Shown in pieces: positions 1 through 8,854 of a stretch of 32,992 bases of DNA; position 1 is the first letter of the stretch; every line of letters starts with the position of its first letter. Origin of the DNA: Asticcacaulis sp. (lineage in GTDB: Bacteria; Pseudomonadota; Alphaproteobacteria; Caulobacterales; Caulobacteraceae); assembly GCF_027484505.1 (NCBI RefSeq), contig NZ_JAIXSV010000366.1:1-32992 (forward strand), given 5' to 3'. The notes beneath the pieces were generated by a model. That model made no database searches, was not told the origin of the DNA, and saw nothing but the letters and a program-made list of their open reading frames with translations. Position numbers and translations under genes: made by a program.

Positions 1-680
1 GTGAGGAACAGCGGGAACATGGCGATCAGGCCGACGAACAGGGTGGTGTAGAAGCCAAACCCGGCGCACATCAGCCAGACGGGCAGTGGCGGCCATACGA
101 GCCGGGTTTCGCTTTTCGTCTCGACCGCCGGGGTGCGGACGGCGGCGAACAGGGCGGTTCCGGCCAGCAGCGCCCACACGACCAGCACAGCACGCCAGCC
201 GGTAAAGAGCAGCAGGACTCCGCTCAGGCCCATGCCGATGGCAAAACCGGCCGGAACGAACGTGCTCCACAGGGTCAGCGCTGCGCCTTGATCCTGCGGC
301 CGGGCGACGGTGGCGATCAAAGACGGTGCGGCGATGACCACCATCAGATAGCCGGCGCTTTCGATCAGGCGCGCCGCAAACAGCGTCCAGAGACCGGGGA
401 TCAGCGCGCCGACCAGACCGCCGGCGGTCAGTAGCCCCATGCCGTACAGAAGCGCCTTGCGGCTGCCTAATCGCGCGATGAGGAGGCCCGCAATGATGCC
501 AAGGCTGGCTCCGCCGGTTTCAATCAGTGACACCAGCCAGCCGGCTTCGACGCGTGACAGCTTAAGGTCAGCGGAGATGACCGGGCTTAAGGAGGCGAAC
601 TTACCCAGAGCGGCGGCGGCCAGCACGCCGGTAAACCACAGGAGCAGGATGGGGCGCCAATGCGAGTCGATGCGGATCAT
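1..680 (-). CDS. MFS transporter, N-terminal part (runs off the window)
   Basis: Reading the minus strand from the ATG at 680 gives an open frame of 226 codons that continues past base 1. The product starts MIRIDSHWRPILLLWF and is a chain of hydrophobic helices (about six in the visible part) rich in Gly and Ala. A short basic loop, ARLGSRKAL, follows the second helix at about residues 70-80, which matches the loop 2-3 signature of the major facilitator superfamily. It should be an inner-membrane secondary transporter; the substrate cannot be read from this half. An in-frame TTG at 714-716 is an alternative start, but neither start has a strong ribosome binding site. It lies downstream of, and in the same direction as, the XRE regulator gene at 829-1353, so control by that regulator is possible. 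Confidence 0.8.
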   Translation of the reverse strand, partial: MIRIDSHWRPILLLWFTGVLAAAALGKFASLSPVISADLKLSRVEAGWLVSLIETGGASLGIIAGLLIARLGSRKALLYGMGLLTAGGLVGALIPGLWTLFAARLIESAGYLMVVIAAPSLIATVARPQDQGAALTLWSTFVPAGFAIGMGLSGVLLLFTGWRAVLVVWALLAGTALFAAVRTPAVETKSETRLVWPPLPVWLMCAGFGFYTTLFVGLIAMFPLFL

Positions 681-805
681 GCCTGCGTCGATACGGGCGT
701 GAGCGCGGGGGATCAACGCATATTTTATGCGGACTTTTTCAGCTCAGACGCCGGCAGAAAGTGAAGATGGGGCTCCTCGCAAGCTCGGGCGGCCGGTCGG
801 CCTTG

Positions 806-826
806 CCAAGTCTCTTTGAGACTTGG
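806..826 (-). terminator. Perfect 9-bp hairpin just after the XRE regulator gene
   Basis: CCAAGTCTC (806-814) and GAGACTTGG (818-826) form a perfect stem with a 3-nt loop, starting 2 nt beyond the regulator's stop codon at 829-831. There is no run of T after it on the minus strand, so it may be a weak terminator or an RNA 3'-end stabiliser rather than a strong intrinsic terminator. Confidence 0.5.
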
Positions 827-828
827 AG

Positions 829-1353
829 CTATAGCGTGGTCACCAGCCGCGCCGCGCGCCCGTCCGATAGCAACAGCCGCTCCCAGATCAGGCGGCTTTG
901 GACGATGGGGATGATGGGGTGGTGGTTGGGCCCCGTAGCGACCTCGATGCGGCTGAGGCGGCCATCGCGCCAGCCCAGGCCCTCCAGAGACGCTTCGGCG
1001 GCCAGTATCTCCTCAGAGGCATAGCGGATCAGGGACTTGCCCAGAAACGCCCCCGGCTCGGCCCGCCACAGGCCTTCCCGCGACGGCGATACCGCCAGCA
1101 GATCGTGTGTGCGGTCATCGATCAGGTGCACGCTGAGCTGCGACGTTTCCACCAGTCGCCTGAGGATGGCGTCCTGCGCCGAGTCGGCCAGAAGCCGCTG
1201 CGCCCGCTGCCACTGAGCGTCCGGCAGGACCAGAGCCCCGCTTTCCCAGCGCGACACCGTCGTCTGCGTCACGCCCATCAACTCGGCCAGATGGCTCTGC
1301 TTGAGGCCTTTCAGCAGCCGCAGACGGCGCAGGGGTGAAGGGAGGCGGGACAT
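829..1353 (-). CDS. XRE-family helix-turn-helix transcriptional regulator
   Basis: A 174-residue protein from the ATG at 1353. Residues about 7-55 are a classic XRE/Cro helix-turn-helix: LRRLRLLKGLKQSHLAELMG, then VTQTTVSRWESG, where the second helix contacts DNA. The remaining 120 residues look like a small sensor domain with phrases such as VHLIDDRTHDLLAVSPSREG, which could be PAS-like, but I do not recognise a named family. The frame stays open upstream to a GTG at 1464, but that extension runs into the palindromic repeat and is not protein-like, so the ATG was chosen. The MFS transporter gene follows in the same direction after about 150 bases. It probably regulates that neighbour or itself; this is inferred only from position. 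Confidence 0.8.
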   Translation of the reverse strand: MSRLPSPLRRLRLLKGLKQSHLAELMGVTQTTVSRWESGALVLPDAQWQRAQRLLADSAQDAILRRLVETSQLSVHLIDDRTHDLLAVSPSREGLWRAEPGAFLGKSLIRYASEEILAAEASLEGLGWRDGRLSRIEVATGPNHHPIIPIVQSRLIWERLLLSDGRAARLVTTL

Positions 1354-1427
1354 GACCCGACTGTGGCAGGGGCGGGGGTTAAGATCAATACCGGGCGCTA
1401 CGGCATTGACGCGGATGCTTATGGCGA

Positions 1428-1560
1428 GCCCCCACCGTCCCGGCACCTGTCGTTGCCGGTCCACCTCCAGGGTTTAGGCAAGCCTCTTCTCATACCTACT
1501 CCCCCGGCGTGCAGGGGGAGGTGGCATCTGAGCGTAAGCGAGGATGACGGAGGGGGGCTC
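1428..1560. repeat. Composite GC-rich palindromic repeat, copy a
   Basis: The block starts at cccccaccgtcccggcacc, continues through ccggtccacctcc and ttaggcaagcctcttctca, and ends with tactcccccggcgtgc, gggggaggtggc and a closing ggagggggg. The copy at 2557-2695 has the same order of parts, a half copy lies at 2137-2190 and an inverted copy at 22505-22620. The parts fold into GC-rich hairpins. It looks like a REP-type dispersed intergenic element; the family name is unknown to me. Confidence 0.75.
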
Positions 1561-1570
1561 GGATCACACA

Positions 1571-1609
1571 AGAAAAGGGCGCAGATGGTGCCACCTGCGC
1601 CCGGTTATG
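1571..1609 (-). terminator. Intrinsic terminator of the 1633-2040 gene; 39-bp copy 1
   Basis: On the minus strand GGGCGCAGGTGG-cacc-ATCTGCGCCC forms a strong hairpin (one wobble pair) followed by TTTTCT, a textbook Rho-independent terminator 24 bases after the stop of the periplasmic protein gene. All 39 bases are identical to 3353-3391, the terminator behind thiC. Confidence 0.85.
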
Positions 1610-1632
1610 CGTTCTCTTCTCGTTCAATGATA

Positions 1633-2040
1633 TCAGGTACAAGGCGTCTTGATTGCCTCTTCCATGGACTTGAGGCCCGCGTCCATTTCCTCAATCTGGG
1701 CGTTTATCTTATCCTTATCGGTCCCAGCCGGAGCGTAGGTCACCATTTCTTTCATGCCGTCCCGCAGATCGACCATGTGCGGATACATTTCCTTGGTCAG
1801 ATTGCACACGGTCACCCGGTCGTTGGCTTCCGCAGCGGGCTTCATCTTTTCAGCAAGTTCCTGTATCTTGATCACCGTCGCCTGCATGCGGGTGAGAAGC
1901 GCCTGCATTTTCGCCTCATTACCGTTCGGCGCCGCGTTTTGCGCCGTAGCCGGTGACGTCGGCTTGTCCTGCGCCAGCACAGGCTGGGTGAGCATGACCA
2001 TGCCAAGGCCGAGCGCCAGAGCGCCGAGTGATTTACGCAT
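1633..2040 (-). CDS. Small exported (periplasmic) protein of unknown function
   Basis: A 135-residue protein starting MRKSLGALALGLGMVMLTQP. It has a clear Sec signal peptide (Arg-Lys, hydrophobic core, VLAQ cleavage near residue 24). The mature part is helical and charged, with many Met, Lys and Glu, and has two cysteines (in VCNLTKEM and the C-terminal TPCT) that could form a disulfide. No enzyme motif is visible and I do not recognise the family. It is a monocistronic gene with its own terminator at 1571-1609 and is bracketed by palindromic repeats. The ribosome binding region upstream of 2040 reads AGGGGGATACTCA, a good Shine-Dalgarno sequence. Confidence 0.8.
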   Translation of the reverse strand: MRKSLGALALGLGMVMLTQPVLAQDKPTSPATAQNAAPNGNEAKMQALLTRMQATVIKIQELAEKMKPAAEANDRVTVCNLTKEMYPHMVDLRDGMKEMVTYAPAGTDKDKINAQIEEMDAGLKSMEEAIKTPCT

Positions 2041-2136
2041 TGAGTATCCCCCTGAGAAAGCGTCCGCCCTTCGGACGGTTCTGATTTAAGGGCGCAATGG
2101 TCCCGTTGGCCAGTGAAATTTTTGTCCCGTCTTCAT

Positions 2137-2190
2137 TCCTACTCCCCCGGCGTGCCGGGGGAGGTGGCGCGCAGCGTCGGAGGGGGGCTA
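2137..2190. repeat. Palindromic repeat, copy b (half element)
   Basis: Contains CCCCCGGC-GT-GCCGGGGG, a perfect 8-bp stem, then aggtggcgcgcagcg and cggaggggggc. It corresponds to the right half of copies a and c. It ends at the stop codon of the broken DUF559 gene. Confidence 0.75.
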
Positions 2191-2547
2191 ACGCACACTG
2201 TTCATACGCTCGGTGGCTAAACGGTAAACCCCATCGGCAACCTCATCGGGATCGCGGTAAATGTCCGCTGCATTTATCCGGCAGGTTTCGATACCCTGAT
2301 TGCGAAGCCATTCGTCGCGCCGGGCATCACGGGCCGCCACCTCATTAAGGCCGTGATGCTGGCCATCGACCTCAATGGCCAGCCGCGCCTTGTAGCAATA
2401 CATGTCCAGCACATAGGGGCCGATGGCGTATTGTCGGCGAAAAATCGGGCCATTCGGGTGACGTGTTTTCAGTCGGTCTCACAGGTTGAATTCCGGCGGC
2501 GTCAGGGCGCGACGCAGGCGTCTGGCCAGATTGTATTTAGGCGTCAT
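2188..2547 (-). pseudogene. DUF559 endonuclease-like gene interrupted by an in-frame stop
   Basis: Read from the ATG at 2547, the minus strand gives MTPKYNLARRLRRALTPPEF-NL, a TGA stop at codon 23 (2479-2481), then DRLKTRHPNGPIFRRQYAIG and on to the end at 2188 with no other stop. The family normally has a Trp at this place (pattern NLWDRL), so one TGG-to-TGA change explains the break. The downstream part keeps the DUF559 core: YCYKARLAIEVDGQHH, then RRDEWLRNQGIETCRINA. This family has the PD-(D/E)xK nuclease fold related to very-short-patch repair enzymes. Total length would be 119 residues, normal for the family. A fragment could start at the GTG at 2412, but would lack the N-terminal helix and first strand. 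The gene lies between repeat copies b and c. Confidence 0.8.
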
Positions 2548-2556
2548 CTGTCGAAG

Positions 2557-2695
2557 GCCCCCCACCGTCCCGGCACCTTTCGGTGCCGGTCCACCTCCCC
2601 CAGTAAACTGGGGGAGTAGAATTTAGGCAAGCCTCTTCTCACCCCTACTCCCCCGGCGTGCCGGGGGAGGTGGCGCGCAGCGCCGGAGGGGGGCA
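2557..2695. repeat. Composite GC-rich palindromic repeat, copy c
   Basis: Same order of parts as copy a (1428-1560): cccccaccgtcccggcacc, ccggtccacctcc, an extra cccccagtaaactggggg hairpin, ttaggcaagcctcttctca, the CCCCCGGC/GCCGGGGG palindrome and the closing ggagggggg. It starts 10 bases upstream of the DUF559 start codon. Confidence 0.75.
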
Positions 2696-2742
2696 AAATT
2701 TGTTAGAGATTGCGAACTTTACTCACCAGCCATTTTGTTTGA

Positions 2743-3291
2743 TTATTTCAAGTAATTTTTAATGCTGGACTCTATTCGCTGCATGGTGGGCATTAGATTT
2801 GAATAATTTTCATTTATAAATTCGTCTATATCCATTTGAAAAAACTTATCAGGATCGTTTGTGGGTAAGCCATAGATTTGAAACTCTAAACGCCCTGGAG
2901 GCATCCGCGCGGGTATAGAGCTTGTTTCACCACTATGTTTTGCGTATGTGGGATGCCCGGAAAGCCTATTTCTCAGTGTTCTGATTCTGCTATTTATATT
3001 CAAATTTTCTTTTAAAATTAAATCGAATAAAATTTTTACACTATCTTGCTGAACATATACAGCATTTAATATTCCATACGCGATTAGCTTGCGTTCAGTT
3101 TCATTCCCTTTGATGTGAAGAGATTTGGCGATGCGAAGCATTTCGATCGTATCCAATAAGGCATCGGTTGCTCCATAAAACGCATTTCTATCTGTGTGAA
3201 AGACTCCCTTTATGTAGTCTTCAGAATATTGAAACTGCTTGTGTATCGACTCGCGTAGTTGTGAAAATTTAATCCAATTTTCTGTTTTCAT
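2743..3291 (-). CDS. AT-rich accessory gene; possible HEPN-fold protein
   Basis: A 182-residue protein starting MKTENWIKFSQLRESIHKQF. Base composition is clearly AT-rich compared with thiC and the other neighbours, with AAA, AAT and TTT codons frequent, which suggests horizontal transfer. The sequence is mainly helical and has no signal peptide or membrane segment. Residues 107-113 read RNRLSGH, which fits the R-N-x4-H form of the HEPN ribonuclease motif (Rx4-6H) and sits after a long helix, as in HEPN proteins. The remaining sequence matches nothing I recognise. There is no partner nucleotidyltransferase gene beside it. It could be an orphan toxin or abortive-infection protein, or the motif could be chance. 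It is convergent with nothing and lies just upstream of the thiC terminator on the same strand. Confidence 0.7.
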   Translation of the reverse strand: MKTENWIKFSQLRESIHKQFQYSEDYIKGVFHTDRNAFYGATDALLDTIEMLRIAKSLHIKGNETERKLIAYGILNAVYVQQDSVKILFDLILKENLNINSRIRTLRNRLSGHPTYAKHSGETSSIPARMPPGRLEFQIYGLPTNDPDKFFQMDIDEFINENYSNLMPTMQRIESSIKNYLK

Positions 3292-3352
3292 AGCGTCTTC
3301 CAGTGCTTGAAAAGCAACAATGCGTTGAAAGCCTATGAGCGATTCCTACAAT

Positions 3353-3391
3353 AGAAAAGGGCGCAGATGGTGCCACCTGCGCCCGGTTATG
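3353..3391 (-). terminator. Intrinsic terminator of thiC; 39-bp copy 2
   Basis: Identical over 39 bases to 1571-1609. On the minus strand it is a strong GC hairpin followed by TTTTCT, 50 bases downstream of the thiC stop codon. Confidence 0.85.
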
Positions 3392-3395
3392 GGGT

Positions 3396-3415
3396 TTGGG
3401 GCCAACTGGCCCCAA
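3396..3415 (-). terminator. Second hairpin between thiC and its terminator
   Basis: TTGGGGCC (3396-3403) pairs perfectly with GGCCCCAA (3408-3415) around a 4-nt loop. It precedes the T-tailed hairpin at 3353-3391 in the direction of thiC transcription, so thiC mRNA ends in two stacked hairpins. Confidence 0.55.
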
Positions 3416-3440
3416 TATGTTTTTCTTTTCGTCCTACCGA

Positions 3441-5405
<1,965 letters not shown>

Positions 5406-5407
5406 TT

Positions 5408-5502
5408 ACTCACTCCCTTCGCCGGCATGACCCGGATCAGGTTCGGCGGGTTTACGGACGCTGGTCCGATTCTCAGCCCGCTTGCGCGCGGACACCCCGG
5501 TG
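5408..5502 (-). promoter_or_regulatory. TPP (THI-box) riboswitch controlling thiC
   Basis: On the minus strand the order GGGGTGTCC, GGGCTGAGA, CCTGATCCGGGTCATGCCGG and CGAAGGGAGTGA reproduces the conserved helices of the thiamine pyrophosphate riboswitch: the CUGAGA motif of the pyrimidine-sensor helix and the ACCUGAUC...GCCAGCGAAGGGA motif of the pyrophosphate helix. It ends about 115 bases before the thiC start. No obvious T-tailed terminator was seen between it and the gene, so control may be at translation initiation; that is inferred. Confidence 0.95.
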
Positions 5503-5636
5503 AACGAAGCCCGGAATTTAGAGGAACGGCGACAGGGGGGCAAGGGGGAATGTGGCATTGCCGCGGGCCTCCGCCTCTTTACCCATTGGTAAACTTCCGG
5601 GCGCAAACTTATCCACAGGGGCCAGTGAGCCTCGTG

Positions 5637-5661
5637 CCGAAAAGTGGGCACCACTTTTCGG
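5637..5661. repeat. Palindromic hairpin CCGAAAAGTGG/CCACTTTTCGG
   Basis: A perfect 11-bp stem (5637-5647 and 5651-5661) around a 3-nt loop, followed by AAAAAC. A very similar palindrome is common as a dispersed intergenic repeat in alphaproteobacteria, as I recall it. It lies between the thiC leader and the 5737 gene and could act as a terminator reading to the left (minus-strand T run before it) or be a mobile REP element. Confidence 0.6.
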
Positions 5662-5689
5662 AAAAACATGAGGCGTTAGAAATCAGAGT

Positions 5690-5717
5690 GTTTGTCGGTT
5701 CACTTAAACCGACAAAC
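5690..5717 (+). promoter_or_regulatory. Perfect 11-bp inverted repeat in the leader of the 5737 gene
   Basis: GTTTGTCGGTT (5690-5700) and AACCGACAAAC (5707-5717) surround a 6-nt loop. The element ends 7 bases before the ribosome binding site GGAGGA (5725-5730). It could be an operator or an mRNA leader hairpin; nothing more can be said from sequence alone. Confidence 0.5.
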
Positions 5718-5736
5718 GCTCCTCGGAGGAAAGACG

Positions 5737-6225
5737 ATGCCCGCAGGTGAGCCTCTGCGTACCGTATCGGAGCAGGAACTGCATATGAAGGTCGGCGCCT
5801 ATGACGAATTGCGCCATCCCCACGGCTATGTCTATGCCAAGGAACACCATCACTGGTACTGGTTCGCCGGCATAGCGGCGTCGCTGGCGCTGGTCGGGGC
5901 CGTCTTCTGGGGCTATGCGCTGTATGCGCGCGGGGCGGCTCCGGTGTGTACGTCCAGCTTTGTGGATCGTTCGGTTTCCCCCAGCGGGGGGCGCATAGCC
6001 GAGGTGCGGCAGGTGTCCTGTCTGGGCGGAGCGCCGGACCTGCGGCTGATCGTGCATAATGCCGGAGCCACTGCGGAAGCGCCCGCCGTGTCGGCGTTTG
6101 AGGCCGGGACCGAGGTGCAGTTACGCTGGGTGTCGGACGGTGAGTTGGCCGTCGCCAAGCAGGGCGGGCGGGTGTGGTTCTTCAAAACCCACTGGAAGGA
6201 TGTGCGGGTGCATCTGGCGCAGTAG
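5737..6225 (+). CDS. Single-pass membrane protein of unknown function
   Basis: A 162-residue protein starting MPAGEPLRTVSEQELHMKVG. The start is set by GGAGGA six bases upstream. A cytoplasmic N-terminal segment of about 45 residues, rich in His and aromatic residues near KEHHHWYW, leads into one transmembrane helix (about residues 46-70, FAGIAASLALVGAVFWGYAL). The outer domain of about 90 residues has two cysteines (APVCTSSF, VSCLGG) and beta-rich text such as DLRLIVHNAG and VWFFKTHWKDVRVHLA. I do not recognise the family. It ends 3 bases from the stop of the convergent lipoprotein gene. Confidence 0.75.
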   Translation: MPAGEPLRTVSEQELHMKVGAYDELRHPHGYVYAKEHHHWYWFAGIAASLALVGAVFWGYALYARGAAPVCTSSFVDRSVSPSGGRIAEVRQVSCLGGAPDLRLIVHNAGATAEAPAVSAFEAGTEVQLRWVSDGELAVAKQGGRVWFFKTHWKDVRVHLAQ

Positions 6226-6228
6226 CCG

Positions 6229-6948
6229 CTACTCGGTAAAAAAGTCTTTGAGAGGCTGACTTTCGAACGTCGGCAAGGGTCTGTTGCCGGGTTTAGGGTC
6301 ATCGGCGTGCATAATCCAGCGCGTTGCCGTCAATGTCCATTCCGCGACGCCGACGCGCGCAGCTGTCGCGTCGAAGCGCCATACCCTGGGTTCACCTTCC
6401 TTATATTCCGGATAGTGTTCACAGGTCACGCTCAGGCTTGTGGCGCTGATCCATTTGACCGGTCGGCACGAGGGTTGAAAGACAATCGCCTCTTCGCCCC
6501 CAAGCCAGTCCTTGATGGACAGTGTGGATGAACCGTTCATTTCGTCCATCTCCTCCGACCCAGTGGCGATAAAGCGCCCGTCTGGGGCGGCCTTGGCATT
6601 ATATCCCCACAGGGCGAAGTCCTTGCCCACCTTGTCAATGACCACTTCGTTGCCGCCTTCGCCATGCTCAAATTTCAGCAGGGCAAAGTCCGCCAGCGTG
6701 GTGGCCGGACGGTCCTGAAGGCGGATGGGGCCTATGAAGCGCCAGATTTCGCAGGTGTCGAATCCACCACAATCTTTGGGATGGCTTTTGCGGCGGCCTA
6801 TGACCTGCCCGTTATGGAAAAGGGTCAGTTCGTCGCCTTTCTGCACCGCCAAAGGGGAGGTCTTTGCCAATTGCGGACTGGTCGTGCTGCACCCGGCCAG
6901 CAGCAAGGCGACCGATACACCCCCCAGCCATTTCTCAAAAGATCGCAT
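6229..6948 (-). CDS. Putative lipoprotein of unknown function
   Basis: A 239-residue protein from the ATG at 6948, which follows a strong GGGGAGG ribosome binding site. The N-terminus MRSFEKWLGGVSVALLLAGC ends in a lipobox (LLAGC, Cys20), so it should be lipid-anchored, probably at the outer membrane. The mature part is beta-rich with four cysteines in two pairs: KDCGGFDTCEIW and PSCRPVKW with VTCEHY. Phrases such as RFIATGSEEMDEM and WLGGEEAIVFQP suggest a beta-propeller-like or sheet domain, but no family is recognised. It is transcribed divergently from the AIM24 gene at 7096, sharing about 150 bases of upstream DNA. Confidence 0.75.
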   Translation of the reverse strand: MRSFEKWLGGVSVALLLAGCSTTSPQLAKTSPLAVQKGDELTLFHNGQVIGRRKSHPKDCGGFDTCEIWRFIGPIRLQDRPATTLADFALLKFEHGEGGNEVVIDKVGKDFALWGYNAKAAPDGRFIATGSEEMDEMNGSSTLSIKDWLGGEEAIVFQPSCRPVKWISATSLSVTCEHYPEYKEGEPRVWRFDATAARVGVAEWTLTATRWIMHADDPKPGNRPLPTFESQPLKDFFTE

Positions 6949-7095
6949 CTTAACCTCCCCCAATGCCTCCCCATTTTGGGGGCGAACCCAACAAAGTCAA
7001 TTGCAAACGATATTACGGGGGTGGCTGAGCGATTTGGCTCTTCCTTTTGCGACCGCGCACGCTACATCTGCTGCGTCATCCAGAGGAGGCTTTTT

Positions 7096-7932
7096 ATGTT
7101 CGGCAATGCGTCCGTTCCTACCACCCACCATCGTCAGGCCGGTGTGGCCGACGACATCGACTTTGAAATCAAGGGCGAAGAACTGCAATTCGTTGAGATC
7201 GAACTCGATCCGGGCGAAAGCGCTATCGCCGAAGCCGGCGGCATGGTGTGGAAGGATGCCAGCGTCGGCATGACCACGGTGTTCGGCGACGGGTCGGGTC
7301 AGCAAAAGGGCTTTATGGGGGCGCTGCTGGGCGCGGGCAAGCGCCTGATTTCGGGTGAAAGCCTGTTCACCACCGTCTTCACCCACAATGGTCAGGGCAA
7401 GGCGCGGGTGGCCTTTTCGGCTCCGGTGCCTGGCTCTATCATCCCGCTCAAGCTGTCGGACGTCGGCGGTCGCCTGATCTGTCAGAAGGACTCCTTTCTG
7501 GCGGCGGCCAAGGGCGTGTCGCTTGGTATCGCTTTTCAGCGCAAGGTCATGACCGGCCTGTTCGGTGGCGAAGGCTTCATCATGCAGAAGCTGGAAGGCG
7601 ACGGCTGGGTCTTCGTGCAGTTCGGCGGCGCGGTCATTGAGCGCACGCTGGCCCCCGGTGAGCAGCTTCATGTCGATACGGGCTGCGTGGCGGCCTTTAC
7701 CGATACGGTCGATTTCGACCTGGTGCAGGCGGGCGGCGTCAAGTCGATGCTGTTCGGCGGCGAAGGCGTCTTCTTCGCGCAACTGACCGGGCCGGGTAAG
7801 GTGTGGATTCAGTCGCTGCCCTTCTCGCGTCTGGCCGGTCGCGTGCTGGCGGCGGCCGGGGGCGGGGGTCCGAACAGTGGCGAAGGCTCGGTCTTAGGCG
7901 GCCTTGGCGACCTGATCGGCGGGAATAGATAA
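7096..7932 (+). CDS. AIM24 / TIGR00266 family protein
   Basis: A 278-residue protein starting MFGNASVPTTHHRQAGVADD. The start is set by AGAGGAGG six bases upstream; the frame stays open upstream to 6664, but that part overlaps the lipoprotein gene and its promoter region. The repeated beta-strand pattern (EIKGEELQFVEIELDPGES, EAGGMVWKDASVGMTTVFGD, GEGFIMQKLEGDGWVFVQ, VDTGCVAAFTDTVDFDL, FFAQLTGPGKVWIQSLPF) is characteristic of the AIM24 family, a beta-sandwich protein related to mitochondrial AIM24. The biochemical role of the bacterial members is not established. The C-terminus is a glycine-rich tail (AAAGGGGPNSGEG). It is convergent with the lipoprotein gene at 7939-8745, six bases between stops. 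Confidence 0.88.
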   Translation: MFGNASVPTTHHRQAGVADDIDFEIKGEELQFVEIELDPGESAIAEAGGMVWKDASVGMTTVFGDGSGQQKGFMGALLGAGKRLISGESLFTTVFTHNGQGKARVAFSAPVPGSIIPLKLSDVGGRLICQKDSFLAAAKGVSLGIAFQRKVMTGLFGGEGFIMQKLEGDGWVFVQFGGAVIERTLAPGEQLHVDTGCVAAFTDTVDFDLVQAGGVKSMLFGGEGVFFAQLTGPGKVWIQSLPFSRLAGRVLAAAGGGGPNSGEGSVLGGLGDLIGGNR

Positions 7933-7938
7933 CCCGCC

Positions 7939-8745
7939 TTAATCCTGTTGAGCCTCTGGTATATTGCCGGGGGCTTTTTCAGGCGTCTTTTGCGGGCGCG
8001 TGGCCGGGACGTAGAGGCCGGTCACGCGGTCGATAATAAAGCCCGTTTCGTTGATGCGCCCGCCATAGGCCGCGCAGGGATCGGTCGTTGAGGTATAGCT
8101 GCGGCTGGGCGGCAGCGGCTCCGGCGACATGACGCGCGCCGCGTCGTCACCGAAGGGCTCGGCAAATTGCAGCGCGTCGCCCAGCCGCGACAGGGACGGC
8201 GAGTCCGTGCCCAGCGCCTGCGCCTGACGCGCCCACACGATGGCGGCAACCTGACGCTCTTTGACCTTCATTTCGGCCTCGGCCCCCAGACCGCCCAGCG
8301 ACCCCGGCAAGCGGATGCCCAATGGCCCCGGAATGAAGAAGTTGGCGACGGCTGCGGCGCCTGAGCCGGCGGTGCCGGTCGGTTCAAACCACGTGACCGC
8401 CGAATGCACCTCGGCATCGGACTGGCTGCGGTCGCTGACCATCTCATAGCGTTCAGCCAGTTCAAAACAAAGCTGCGCCTCGACCTCGGTGAGGACCAGC
8501 GCTTTCTCGTTGTCCTTGAGGGCATAGCGCGTAGTCTTACCGGTTGCCAGCTTCGTGGGGTGCAGATAGACGCGCTTCACCTGATTAAGCGCCGTCGTAT
8601 CGCGGTATTCGCGCGTCGTGGTGCGCCCGGACTTGCCCGGTGTCAGTTGTTCGGTCGAAGACAGGCTGGAGTCATGGCCGTCCGGGGCGCTGGCGCAGGC
8701 GGTCAGACCGAGGGCGAGGGCCGTGAAGGTGAGAGCGAGCCGCAT
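7939..8745 (-). CDS. DUF3313-like lipoprotein
   Basis: A 268-residue protein from the ATG at 8745. The N-terminus MRLALTFTALALGLTACASA has a lipobox (LTAC, Cys17), so the product should be lipid-anchored. The body, YLHPTKLATGKTTRY, LVLTEVEAQLCFELAERYEM and HSAVTWFEPTG followed by a hydrophobic glycine-rich stretch (VANFFIPGPLGIRLPGSLGG), fits the DUF3313 family of small outer-membrane-associated lipoproteins of unknown function. The C-terminal 90 residues are a Pro-rich extension. An in-frame start at 8775 is less likely, because it would push the signal peptide ten residues in. It diverges from the M50 protease gene at 8855. Confidence 0.75.
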   Translation of the reverse strand: MRLALTFTALALGLTACASAPDGHDSSLSSTEQLTPGKSGRTTTREYRDTTALNQVKRVYLHPTKLATGKTTRYALKDNEKALVLTEVEAQLCFELAERYEMVSDRSQSDAEVHSAVTWFEPTGTAGSGAAAVANFFIPGPLGIRLPGSLGGLGAEAEMKVKERQVAAIVWARQAQALGTDSPSLSRLGDALQFAEPFGDDAARVMSPEPLPPSRSYTSTTDPCAAYGGRINETGFIIDRVTGLYVPATRPQKTPEKAPGNIPEAQQD

Positions 8746-8854
8746 GTCTTTTCCCTGTGTGTAAGTGAATTGCATACGCGCACGGATCGCATTCGGATTG
8801 CAAGGCTTAATAGGGGCGATTGCGCAGAGACGGCACGTCTGCCATTAGGGTGAT

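Noticed and set aside
2353-2619. 88-codon plus-strand frame over the DUF559 pseudogene and repeat c
   Set aside because: It is antisense to the recognisable DUF559 sequence and runs into the palindromic repeat.
5609-5617. Perfect DnaA-box-like TTATCCACA
   Set aside because: Single site without a cluster, AT-rich unwinding region or dnaA/dnaN neighbour; not enough to call an origin.
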